The position numbers and the translations under genes are program-made. 64,000 nt of DNA. It comes from a virus. Of this stretch, positions 51,087 to 58,499 are shown piece after piece (the stretch's first letter is position 1; each line of letters opens with the position of its first letter). The stretch covers positions 1-64,000 of IMG/VR virus record IMGVR_UViG_3300007512_000012; one strand, 5' to 3'. The notes beneath the pieces were generated by a model. The model was given only the letters and a program-made list of their open reading frames with translations, did not search any database and had not been told where the DNA came from.

Positions 51087-51146
51087 CTCGGGGAACCTCC
51101 TTGTGGTGCTGCCGGGTCTACTCGCTGGGGGCCAGAGCCGGTCCCC

Positions 51147-51530
51147 TCATCGACGAGCGCGCTTCGCCCGCTTCGCGGCCATCATCTCGTCGTGGACCTG
51201 CTCGAACCGCTTGACGCCGATGAGGTGCAGGCCGATCTCCTCCGCGTAGTTCTGGAGCATGTAGGGGCTCCAGGTGCCGCCGGGGATGCGCAGCCGCCGC
51301 GAGTCGATGACCTTCAGGTCGCCCTTGCGGCCCTCGAAGAAGATCGGGCTGCGGAAGATGAAGATCACCTGGTCGCCGCCCTTCGACAGGAACAGGAACG
51401 CCTCACCCTCCTCCAGGTCGCCGGGGTAGTGCCCCTCCTTGCTGAACAGGACCAGGTTCGTCGCCTCGCTGCGACTGAAGGAACAGCGGACCACGGCCTT
51501 CAGCCGCAGGCGCGTCTTGCCTTTGCTCAT
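51147..51530 (-). CDS. unknown 127-aa protein
   Basis: ATG 51530 overlaps the stop of the 208-aa gene (ATGA). Strand-rich with Lys (RLRLKAVVRCSFSRSEATNL, GDQVIFIFRSPIFFEGRKGD, LRIPGGTWSPYMLQN). A compact beta fold is likely. It is not recognised. It lies between the VWA gene and the HTH-like gene. Confidence 0.6.
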   Translation of the reverse strand: MSKGKTRLRLKAVVRCSFSRSEATNLVLFSKEGHYPGDLEEGEAFLFLSKGGDQVIFIFRSPIFFEGRKGDLKVIDSRRLRIPGGTWSPYMLQNYAEEIGLHLIGVKRFEQVHDEMMAAKRAKRARR

Positions 51531-52153
51531 TCGATGCCTCCGATGTCGAACTCGTGGCGGGCGAGGACAGAGAGCTTCCCCTCCCGCGTCAGGTGCAGCT
51601 CCACGGCGTCGATGTCCTGCATCCACGCCTGGAGTGCCTTCATGTTCTTGAGGGTGCCGTTGGGGCCGTGCGGGGCATGGACCACCAGGTCGTTGCCCCC
51701 TTCCACTGGCTCCAGCAGGTCTTCGGGGTCCTCGTGCAGCATCTCCGGCGGGAGAGCCACCGCCTCGATGGCGTCCTCGGGGTCGAGGTTCTGGCCCTCG
51801 GCCTCCAGCTCGGCCTTGACGGCCAGCAGGACTTCGTTGCCCACGCTGCCGCCGAGCTGCTCCTTGCACGCCTTGTTCGCGGCGTACCCGGTGCCCCCGG
51901 CAGACATCACCTCACGGACGAGCGCCCGCTTCTTCGCGGCCAGCTCCCGGCGGGCCTCGCCTCGGGCCGCCTTCGCCTCCCGCTCGGCCTCCCGCTCGGC
52001 GGCCAGCTTCCGGGCCTTCGTCCCTTGCCGCCACTCACCGAACTTCCGGGTGGCGACCCCGGAGCCGTACTCCTCGCGGAGAGTCGCGTTGATCTCCGCA
52101 TTCGTCCGACCCTCATCGACCAGCTCGATTGCTCGCTGCCACTTCTCGTTCAA
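51527..52153 (-). CDS. HTH-like protein with charged middle, TTG start
   Basis: AAGGAGGT lies five bases before TTG at 52153, which decides this rare start over longer upstream frames. Residues 1-45 (LNEKWQRAIELVDEGRTNAE, INATLREEYGSGVATRKFGE) resemble a small helix-turn-helix with an Arg-rich follow-up. The middle is a charged helix (REAEREAKAARGEARRELAA), the rest helical and acidic. It may be a regulator or sigma-like factor. It is coupled to the next gene. No firm family. Confidence 0.62.
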   Translation of the reverse strand: MNEKWQRAIELVDEGRTNAEINATLREEYGSGVATRKFGEWRQGTKARKLAAEREAEREAKAARGEARRELAAKKRALVREVMSAGGTGYAANKACKEQLGGSVGNEVLLAVKAELEAEGQNLDPEDAIEAVALPPEMLHEDPEDLLEPVEGGNDLVVHAPHGPNGTLKNMKALQAWMQDIDAVELHLTREGKLSVLARHEFDIGGIE

Positions 52154-52201
52154 CGGACACCTCCTTGCCGCACCGTTTACCCGGTAGACGCAGAAGTGTA
52201 T

Positions 52202-52218
52202 CCCCCGAAAATCGGGGG
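52202..52218 (-). terminator. hairpin downstream of the 107-aa gene
   Basis: CCCCCGA and TCGGGGG arms (7 bp, loop AAA) directly follow the 107-aa gene by about 16 bp in the leftward direction. It may end that transcript before the next gene's own promoter region. Confidence 0.45.
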
Positions 52219-52234
52219 GTGTCAAATCGAAGGG

Positions 52235-52558
52235 CTAGTCCTGGCTGATTTTCGGGTCCTCGAAGGCCCACTTCTCGAAGATGTCGTCCTGCCGGATCGT
52301 GGGTCGCTTGCCCGTCAGGAGCCAGCGCAGCAGGTGGTACTCGCAGGGGACGTAGCCCTGCTGGTCCTGCTCGGAGAACCGGCGGCGGGGGTCGTACTTG
52401 AAGACGTTGATCCGGTGGGAGAGCCGCAGACCCGTGCGTGTCCAGTACAGGGGCTTGGGGCGAGCTGCGCTGATACCGAACCGGATGCCGCAGCAGGTGG
52501 GGATGCCGTGCTTGTGGCCTTCCTCGGCCCACGACCACACTTCTCGCAGAAAGCTCAT
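52235..52558 (-). CDS. small Cys/Trp-containing protein, 107 aa
   Basis: ATG 52558 has AGGTGG just upstream; a GTG at 52564 is the alternative. SFLREVWSWAEEGHKHGIPT, then CCGIRFGISAARPKPLYWTR and CEYHLLRWLLTGKRPTI. This size and the CCGxRFG pattern resemble small phage proteins of unknown function. Cys20/21 and Cys74 could bind metal. Followed by a hairpin. Divergent from the 49-aa gene. Confidence 0.55.
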   Translation of the reverse strand: MSFLREVWSWAEEGHKHGIPTCCGIRFGISAARPKPLYWTRTGLRLSHRINVFKYDPRRRFSEQDQQGYVPCEYHLLRWLLTGKRPTIRQDDIFEKWAFEDPKISQD

Positions 52559-52619
52559 TCCCACCTGTCCGGTTCGCTGGTCCTCCTGCGTCTACCCCCT
52601 GAACGCGATGGAGGACCCC

Positions 52620-52769
52620 ATGAACGACGAGGACGTGCAGCCGCCGTCAGACGACCTGCTGGAGCGGGCTGTGGACTGGTTGCAGGACAACCGCGAGAGG
52701 CTGCCGGACGAGCTGGCCGAAGCGTTGATCGACCTGTGGATCGACCACCAGCACCCGCCGGACCCCTAG
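52620..52769 (+). CDS. 49-aa acidic protein
   Basis: ATG 52620 follows GGAGG six bases upstream. MNDEDVQPPSDDLLERAVDW and LADELAEALIDLWI-like helix; acidic, probably a helical hairpin. It is alone as a rightward cassette, and its TAG overlaps the Tat protein's TAG in CTAG (52766-52769). Confidence 0.55.
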   Translation: MNDEDVQPPSDDLLERAVDWLQDNRERLPDELAEALIDLWIDHQHPPDP

Positions 52770-53113
52770 ATGTTCCAGGCCAGGGGCTTCGTGTAGGGGT
52801 CGCACTGGACCGAGTAGAACTCGGGAGGCGGGCGCACCACCGCGTCGGCCGTGGCGATGTTGATCTCGCCCCCGTCCACCGGGGAGCCGTCCGGCTCGAC
52901 CAGGCGGAAGATGTGCCCCTTCTTGAGCTGACCCCACTCGGCCTTCGCCCACCCGGACATAGTGAACACCTGCACCTTCCGCAGCTCCGGGTCCGCGAGC
53001 ACGGTGCGGGGGATGTCGAGGGACAGGGGCGGGGTCGAAGCCAGGCCGGTCGCGGGGACGGCGGCGGCGACCAGAGTTGCTGCGCTGGTGAGGATGAAGT
53101 CGCGTCGGTTCAC
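52766..53113 (-). CDS. Tat-signal exported protein, 115 aa
   Basis: GTG at 53113 with AGGAGGT five bases before it. The start NRRDFILTSAATLVAAAVPA is a twin-arginine signal (RRDFI at 3-7, then an apolar h-region and an Ala-rich cleavage area near VPATGLAS). The mature part is about 90 residues with strands KVQVFTMSGWAKAEWGQLKK and IFRLVEPDGSPVDGGEINI. A phage protein exported folded through the Tat pathway is unusual. It could be a secreted inhibitor or a superinfection-related protein. Function unknown. Confidence 0.72.
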   Translation of the reverse strand: MNRRDFILTSAATLVAAAVPATGLASTPPLSLDIPRTVLADPELRKVQVFTMSGWAKAEWGQLKKGHIFRLVEPDGSPVDGGEINIATADAVVRPPPEFYSVQCDPYTKPLAWNI

Positions 53114-53141
53114 GGGCACCTCCTGTGAGCACCCTACCCGG

Positions 53142-54035
53142 CTACAGGAAGTTCCGGGGCGAGAGGACGCCACGACCGACGCGGGGACCGAAGGCCGAGC
53201 GGATGCCGATGCCGTAGCGGGGCTGCTGGAGCCCCCGGATGAACTTCACGGTCCGCTGCTTCGCCTCGGTGGCCTTGTCGAACTGCCCCTCGGCGTTCGA
53301 CTTGAGGCTCTCGTACTTCGACGACTTCTCGATGGAGAGGCTGACGCCGCCGATGGAGTAGTCGAACTCCTCGTGGACCCAGTTGATGGCGAGGGCCATG
53401 AGGGCGAACATCATCGCCCCGTAGTGGATGGCGGTCTGCCAGTCGTTGCTGCCGCTCATCAGGCAGTCCAGGTCGCTGATGCCCGTCCGGGGCGGGAACA
53501 TATTCCACCAGTCCAGAGCGCGCTCCAGGTAGGTGAACAGCTCCTCGTCGGTCCAGACGTAGCCGAAGACCCGGTTGTACTCGCCGATGTCGCACTCGTG
53601 CTCGGGCGGGCGGAAGTGGTAGTTCCGGTCCGGGTTGTTGTCCCGCAGCATGATCCGCAGCGTGTTGATGAGCTGCTGCTCGACATCGCTGTACGGGCTC
53701 GCCGCGATCTCCGTGTCGGTGATGACCGCGAACTCCTGAACCACCTGCATGAGCGGGGTGCCCACGGCCTCGCGGATCGTCCACCGGATGCGGTAGGTCC
53801 CGACCGTCGCGTTCGCCGGGACCATCAGGGCCGCGTAGAACTCGCCCACGGCCGGGTTCTCGGGCACCCGGTCGGCCAGGCCGATGAGCACCTCCAGCTC
53901 GGGCGGGCCGGGGTCCACGTAGAAGATCGAGTAGGTGATCTCCGCCGGGTTGATGGGGGCCTGGCTGGAGTCCTTGATGAAGATGTCCAGGTCGCCCCGG
54001 CCAATCTCATCGCCTCGGTGGAATGCGACGGCCAT
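53142..54035 (-). CDS. virion protein, 297 aa
   Basis: N-terminal strands (DEIGRGDLDIFIKDSSQAPI and GTYRIRWTIREAVG) form a typical Ig-like virion domain. Later VFGYVWTDEELFTYLERALD and the segment WQTAIHYGAMMFALMALAIN include an apolar helix near residue 210. The tail (DYSIGGVSLSIEKSSKYESL) is a recurrent pattern in large myophage structural proteins. It lies just before head-type genes and probably belongs to the capsid or connector. ATG overlaps the stop of the upstream gene. Confidence 0.6.
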   Translation of the reverse strand: MAVAFHRGDEIGRGDLDIFIKDSSQAPINPAEITYSIFYVDPGPPELEVLIGLADRVPENPAVGEFYAALMVPANATVGTYRIRWTIREAVGTPLMQVVQEFAVITDTEIAASPYSDVEQQLINTLRIMLRDNNPDRNYHFRPPEHECDIGEYNRVFGYVWTDEELFTYLERALDWWNMFPPRTGISDLDCLMSGSNDWQTAIHYGAMMFALMALAINWVHEEFDYSIGGVSLSIEKSSKYESLKSNAEGQFDKATEAKQRTVKFIRGLQQPRYGIGIRSAFGPRVGRGVLSPRNFL

Positions 54036-54349
54036 CAGTTCACCTGCACGTCTTCGGGCCAGACGATGGTGAGGCCCTCGCTCGGGGCCTCGATGAGGTC
54101 CACGGAGAGCCGGTCCCGAATCGACTCCAGGGCATCTTCATGCACCCGGAGCCGACAGACCACCTCGGCCATCAGGCGTGCCGGGGAGTAGTGGATGAAG
54201 TCGAGGAAGTAGGAGCGCCCCGTGTCCGCCAGCACCCGGAAGGCGTTCACCTCCTCGGACACCTCGGGGGGATCGTCCACCACGACCGGACAGTTCACGC
54301 GATGGTCGGCCAACGCTCTGCCTCCACTACCCAGATCCCATCGAAGCAT
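54035..54349 (-). CDS. small protein, 104 aa, virion operon
   Basis: ATG 54349 preferred (AGGGGG seven bases before); GTG 54352 is the alternative. MLRWDLGSGGRALADHRVNC, then SEEVNAFRVLADTGRSYFLD and a C-terminal strand. A short strand-helix protein of the head region. Unrecognised. Confidence 0.55.
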   Translation of the reverse strand: MLRWDLGSGGRALADHRVNCPVVVDDPPEVSEEVNAFRVLADTGRSYFLDFIHYSPARLMAEVVCRLRVHEDALESIRDRLSVDLIEAPSEGLTIVWPEDVQVN

Positions 54350-54361
54350 CACCGGACCCCC

Positions 54362-54727
54362 TTACGGCACGAACTCGATGATGAGCCCCGTCGTGAAGGT
54401 CCCCGACCTGGTGGCGGCGATGAGGACGACCTCGTCGGCCTGCACGAGCAGGTTGCCTCCGCCGTCTTCCCCGTTCACCTCGTAGTACAGCATGTCGCCG
54501 TCCGTGAAGGTGTCGGGGATGGAGTAGACGTAGGTGAACCGACCGACCTCGGCCGGGGTCACTGCGACCATCGCGGCGGCGTTCACGAGGACGTTCTTCG
54601 CCCCCGCCAGGCTGAAGGAGAAGATGGTGATCGTCGGGCCGACCGTGGGGTCGAACGGCGTGTTCGTCCCGTCCAAGAACCTGGCCTGGAAGGTGAAGTC
54701 GGTGTCGATGACCGCCTGCTTGCCCAC
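54362..54727 (-). CDS. beta-rich protein, 121 aa, GTG start
   Basis: GTG 54727 follows the stop of the 81-aa gene by one base. FTFQARFLDGTNTPFDPTVG, strands ITIFSFSLAGAKNVLV and LIAATRSGTFTTGLIIE indicate an Ig-like or decoration domain. In the head-type block, so a capsid decoration or connector subunit is a fair guess. Confidence 0.58.
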   Translation of the reverse strand: MGKQAVIDTDFTFQARFLDGTNTPFDPTVGPTITIFSFSLAGAKNVLVNAAAMVAVTPAEVGRFTYVYSIPDTFTDGDMLYYEVNGEDGGGNLLVQADEVVLIAATRSGTFTTGLIIEFVP

Positions 54728-54728
54728 G

Positions 54729-54974
54729 TCAGTCCTCCATGTGCGTCAGGGTCTTGAGGGCCTTGATCTCGTCAGCGTAGGTCATGGCCGCGACCTTCGC
54801 TCGACGGGTGAAGAACTGGTTCTTCAGGTCGCGGATGTTGTCGGGCTTGGTGAAGACGAACACCGTCCGGTCCCCATCCTTCTCCGTCCCCAGGAACTCC
54901 ACGGCCGCCGTCTTGAGGAAGGCTGCGTAGTAGAGGTCGGCGGTCTTGTACTTGCCGTCGTTGGGCGTGCTCAT
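54729..54974 (-). CDS. DUF5659-like protein, 81 aa
   Basis: ATG 54974 (MSTPNDGKYK) follows AGGAG. The pattern KTADLYYAAFLKTAAVEFLG, TVFVFTKPDNIRDLKNQFFT and ADEIKALKTL matches the DUF5659 type seen in many phages, where a strand-helix unit of about 75 residues is kept. The function of this family is unknown. It is first in the group behind the bipartite motif at 55024-55043. Confidence 0.65.
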   Translation of the reverse strand: MSTPNDGKYKTADLYYAAFLKTAAVEFLGTEKDGDRTVFVFTKPDNIRDLKNQFFTRRAKVAAMTYADEIKALKTLTHMED

Positions 54975-55023
54975 GTCGTGCTCCTGCATCGTCCATCCCC
55001 GATCGCGGGGAGGTAGTTCAGCT

Positions 55024-55043
55024 CTACCCACCGGAGGCTATAG
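55024..55043 (-). promoter_or_regulatory. bipartite motif upstream of the 54974 operon
   Basis: The minus strand starts CTATAGCCTC and ends GGTGGGTAG, 20 nt. It lies 50 bases before the DUF5659-like start, between a strong terminator (55071-55103) and the gene. The placement between terminator and gene is what a promoter would show. Confidence 0.55.
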
Positions 55044-55070
55044 GCAGACGACCGCAGGACCAGAAACGCA

Positions 55071-55103
55071 ACGACCCGCAGACCGGGCAGGCCTGCGGGT
55101 CGT
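55071..55103 (-). terminator. rho-independent-like terminator after the paralogue trio
   Basis: An 11-bp stem (ACGACCCGCAG 55071-55081 with CTGCGGGTCGT 55093-55103) and 11-nt loop, followed in leftward transcription by TGCGTTTC. It sits 35 bp after the 322-aa gene, directly before the next promoter motif. Confidence 0.65.
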
Positions 55104-55137
55104 CACATGGAGGAGCGGGATGGCGACCCGCTGTCGA

Positions 55138-56106
55138 TCAGGCGAGGTTGTTGCCGAGGTGGTCGTAGGCCGCGATGGCCGGGGCGATGCCCGTGGCCGG
55201 GACGACGGTCTGATCCAGGTACGTCGCGCGGGGCCGCCAGGCCAGCACGTCGGCCGCCGCGTAGGCGTGGTTGTTGGTGTTCAGCAGCGTGATGCCCGGA
55301 GCCGCCGCGAGGCCCGAGATGACGCCCGAGGCCACCGACAGGTTGAACGCCCCGGTCCGCACCAGGGTCGGCCGGGCCTGGTAGCCCGCGTCGTCCGCCG
55401 CGAGGAAGTCCCCGGAGGCGTAGAACTGGCCGTAGGTGGTCACGTCCGTCACGAGCTGCGCCGCGACGATGGCCTGCCGGGCCACGAGGCCGAGGAAGTC
55501 CGACGTGCCGCCCGTGTCGTCACCGACGATGGTCAGGAGCGGGACCCGGTAGATCTCGCCCGCCAGGATGCGCAGGATGTCCTCGACCGACCCGAAGGAG
55601 TCGGAGGTGGCCGCCGCCCCGTCCAGGTCGGTGTTCGCCACGACCGCCGACAGGATGACGTTGATCGCCGCCAGGGTGAGCGCGTTGCCCGCCGCAGCCG
55701 CCTGCATGATGTCGATGGCGAGCGCGTTGGCGTTGGCGAACGCGATCGGGTTGGTGCCCGCACCACCCGCACCACCGGGGTCGATGCGGTCCATGATGTA
55801 GGCCGCCAGGCCGAAGGCCGTCTGCTGGGTGGCCTGCACGTTGTTGCCGCCTGCGGCGACGGACGTGCGGTCGTCGATGAAGTTGTGGGCGGCGGCCAAG
55901 GTGGTCTCCTTGGAGCCGCTCACGTAGGCCAGGCCGTTGACGACGGTCGCCCCCGGAACGCCGATCATCTCCGCGAGATAGACGTTCTGGTGCGTGCCGT
56001 CGTAGACGCCGTTCTTCTGGCCCGCGTTGGGGTGAAGATCGTTGAGGTGAATCCCCACGCCGACGAGATCGTTCCGCCGAGGGATGATGAAGACGCGATT
56101 CGCCAT
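55138..56106 (-). CDS. virion paralogue 1 of 3 (322 aa)
   Basis: Shares a start pattern (FIIPRRNDLVGVGIHLNDLH, PNAGQ), a helical middle block (TLAAINVILSAVVANTDLDG, then SVEDILRILAGEIYRVP) and an end (AYDHLGNNL) with its two right-hand neighbours. The middle block is the best conserved. The three genes are tandem and each has 14-23 bp before the next. Tandem paralogues of this size in the head region are probably capsid, collar or fibre subunits. The exact role is not known. Confidence 0.62.
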   Translation of the reverse strand: MANRVFIIPRRNDLVGVGIHLNDLHPNAGQKNGVYDGTHQNVYLAEMIGVPGATVVNGLAYVSGSKETTLAAAHNFIDDRTSVAAGGNNVQATQQTAFGLAAYIMDRIDPGGAGGAGTNPIAFANANALAIDIMQAAAAGNALTLAAINVILSAVVANTDLDGAAATSDSFGSVEDILRILAGEIYRVPLLTIVGDDTGGTSDFLGLVARQAIVAAQLVTDVTTYGQFYASGDFLAADDAGYQARPTLVRTGAFNLSVASGVISGLAAAPGITLLNTNNHAYAAADVLAWRPRATYLDQTVVPATGIAPAIAAYDHLGNNLA

Positions 56107-56129
56107 TGTGAAGTTCCTCCGGGTTCAGC

Positions 56130-57056
56130 TCAGATGACGTTGCCGAGCACGTCGTACACGACGACGGCCCGTGCGACACCCGTCGCGGGGACGTTGGCGG
56201 CAGCGATGGTCTGCGCCGGGGTAGCACCACCGCCGTAGGTGAACGCCGGGTTCAGGAACGTGAAGGTGGCGTCCTTCAGCTCGGCCAGCACCCCGTCCGT
56301 CGCGGACAGGTGCAGGTGGCCCGTGTCCACCACCTGGCGCACGTCGTTGAAGTTCGTGTCCTGAAGGCCCGTCTGCACGGCCGCCTGGCGGGGCTCGCCG
56401 GGGCGGATGTACGGGAAGGGCGACGTGGACGACCGGCCGCGCAGGGCACGAGCGGCCGTCTGCGTCGTGCGGACGCTGTCGGGCAGCTCGACGTTGGCGG
56501 CCGTGACGAACGCGCCCCGGACCACCGCGTCGAACAGACCGGGGTTCGTCCGAACCTGCGACGCCGCCGGGAGACGCCACCGCTCACCCGCCAGGATGCG
56601 CAGGATCTCCTCGACCGTGCCGGTCGAGTTGCCGAGCGTGCCGTCGAGGTCGGAGCCCGCGACGCCCGCCGGGTTGTTGATGTGGACGTTGATCCGGGCC
56701 AGCGTCAGCGCGACACCGGCCGCCACGTCCGCCTCGATGAGGCCGGAGATCGCCACCGCCTCGGCCGCCGTCAGCGACTCGTTGCCGCCCGTGTCCTCGA
56801 CGTGGTCGAGGAGGTAGGCCGACAGGCCGTAGGTCACGGCGGCGGTGTCGAGAGACGCACCACCGCCCGCACCGGCCACCGTCGCGACGGCGGCGTTCAC
56901 GCCGTCGAGCAGGTAGTGCGTCGAGTAGTGCGTCTGCACGTTGTCCTGCCCGTCGTAGGCGGGCGAGAACTGCGAGGCGTTCGGGCGAAGGTCGAGCACC
57001 TGGAGGAGGGAGTCGTCCAGGTCGTTCCGTGCGAGCACGATGTAGGCGCGGGCCAT
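56130..57056 (-). CDS. virion paralogue 2 of 3 (308 aa)
   Basis: Pattern LARNDLDDSLLQVLDLRPNA at the start, YGLSAYLLDHVEDTGGNESL, TLARINVHINNPAGVAGSDL, TVEEILRILAGERWRLPA in the middle and VYDVLGNVI at the end make it a close relative of paralogues 1 and 3. It has the most compact form and is a good reference for the core fold. Gly/Ala/Thr content and low Cys fit a capsid-surface role. Confidence 0.63.
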   Translation of the reverse strand: MARAYIVLARNDLDDSLLQVLDLRPNASQFSPAYDGQDNVQTHYSTHYLLDGVNAAVATVAGAGGGASLDTAAVTYGLSAYLLDHVEDTGGNESLTAAEAVAISGLIEADVAAGVALTLARINVHINNPAGVAGSDLDGTLGNSTGTVEEILRILAGERWRLPAASQVRTNPGLFDAVVRGAFVTAANVELPDSVRTTQTAARALRGRSSTSPFPYIRPGEPRQAAVQTGLQDTNFNDVRQVVDTGHLHLSATDGVLAELKDATFTFLNPAFTYGGGATPAQTIAAANVPATGVARAVVVYDVLGNVI

Positions 57057-57071
57057 CAGGGTCCTCCAGAG

Positions 57072-58418
57072 TCAGACGAGAAGCGTGCCGTCATCGTCGT
57101 AGACGGTGACGAGACGCTGGTTGAGCAGCGGTGCCTGCCGCTGGAGCGCGAGCGGGCTCAGGGCCGAGCGACGGTCCACGAAGGCCTGCACGTCGGGGTC
57201 GGGGAACAGGTTGACGCCCGCCGCGAACTGGGCGAGCTGCCCGGTGTTGATCGACGCCTGGAAGTGGGTCGAGTCCAGCGTGTCGCGAGCATCGCCGATC
57301 TCGTTGTTCACCACGTCGCCGCCGCCGCCCGCGTTGAAGATCGGCTTGTTGTTGCCGCCGCTGGTCTTCAGCCACTTCACGTCGGCGGTCGTGGCCCCCC
57401 ACTCCCCGGAATCCATGTCGGTGTCCCAGGTGGTGTTGGGCGTGGTGAAGCTGCCGCGCAGCGTGTTCGACCAGATGTGGGCCTGGTCGGGGGCCGTGAC
57501 GGCCGTGAACTTCAGCCCCGCCGCCGGGAGGCGGTAGGTGCGGCCCGCGAGCACCGAGAGGAACTCCAGCACCGTGCCGACCGAGCCGCTCGTGGCCGCC
57601 GCGCCCGTCAGGTCCGCCCCGGCGTTCGCCGTGAGCAGCGCGACGATGGCCGCCAGGTTCATGTTGGCCGTGCCCGCGTCCACCGCCGCCATGATGGCCG
57701 CCGTGGTCGCGGCGATGTTCGCCGCCGTCCAGGCCTCGTTGGTCCGGGCCAGCCGGTTCGGGACCGGCAGGGTGATCCGGGTGGCCGCACCGACGCCCGC
57801 CAGGGCGAGGGTCAGGTCACCCGTGTTGCCGAGCTGGTTGTTCTCACCGCCGCCCGTGTCGAACACCGCGTCGAGCTGGACGACACCGGCACCCGGAGCC
57901 GTGCCGAGGACGTAGATGTTGCCGTTGAGGCCGCGCATCGTGACCTTGGCCGCCGCCGCGTTGATCACGTTGTTGACCAGCTCGACCGCCGTGAGGGCCG
58001 CCGTGCCCTGGATCTGGCAGATGAAGGGGTCGCCCACGGTTCCGGCCGTGGTCGCGTCCGTCGCGCCCGCCGAGAACTCGATGTAGATCACGCCGTCGAT
58101 GACGATGCGGTCGAGGGCGTTCGGGTTCACCGCGAGGGTGATGTTCGCCGTCGCCTGCTCCAGCGCCCCCGGCTCGACCTTGTCCACCAGGTAGGCCCCG
58201 AGGCCGTCGAAGTTCTGGAGGTTGGCGACCGCCGGAGCACCCGCCACGACCCCCGTCACCAGATGGACCGCCGGGGCGTCCAGCACCGGACGCCGCAGGT
58301 AGCGGTTCTGCCCGGCCGGGAAGGTCGGGTTGTTGTGCTGCGACACGTTCGGCCACAGGTCCGTGATCTGGAGGACGCCCTCGGGGACGTTTGCGTTTGC
58401 CAGGCAGATGAACGGCAT
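57072..58418 (-). CDS. virion paralogue 3 of 3 (448 aa) with inserted beta module
   Basis: Keeps the core (LANANVPEGVLQITDLWPNV, LGAYLVDKVEPGALEQATA, then SVGTVLEFLSVLAGRTYRLP, ending VYDDDGTLLV). An extra segment at about residues 95-185 (LDRIVIDGVIYIEFSAGATD, then ELVNNVINAA) resembles the 'vDG...IN' modules of the sheath and the insert in the 403-aa gene. This suggests the module has been moved between virion genes. It is transcribed first of the three, behind the motif at 58471-58490. Confidence 0.62.
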   Translation of the reverse strand: MPFICLANANVPEGVLQITDLWPNVSQHNNPTFPAGQNRYLRRPVLDAPAVHLVTGVVAGAPAVANLQNFDGLGAYLVDKVEPGALEQATANITLAVNPNALDRIVIDGVIYIEFSAGATDATTAGTVGDPFICQIQGTAALTAVELVNNVINAAAAKVTMRGLNGNIYVLGTAPGAGVVQLDAVFDTGGGENNQLGNTGDLTLALAGVGAATRITLPVPNRLARTNEAWTAANIAATTAAIMAAVDAGTANMNLAAIVALLTANAGADLTGAAATSGSVGTVLEFLSVLAGRTYRLPAAGLKFTAVTAPDQAHIWSNTLRGSFTTPNTTWDTDMDSGEWGATTADVKWLKTSGGNNKPIFNAGGGGDVVNNEIGDARDTLDSTHFQASINTGQLAQFAAGVNLFPDPDVQAFVDRRSALSPLALQRQAPLLNQRLVTVYDDDGTLLV

Positions 58419-58470
58419 GATCGACTCTCCGTGTGGGCTCCAGAACCAGTCGCAGGCAGAGCACCCTCGC

Positions 58471-58490
58471 CTACTTCTCCCCGGCTATAG
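58471..58490 (-). promoter_or_regulatory. bipartite motif upstream of the paralogue trio
   Basis: The minus strand begins CTATAGCCGG and ends GAGAAGTAG, 20 nt, 52 bases before the ATG at 58418 and 10 bases after the stop of the upstream gene. Spacing matches the 55024, 37094 and 26673 sites exactly. Confidence 0.55.
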
Positions 58491-58499
58491 AGGAACTAT

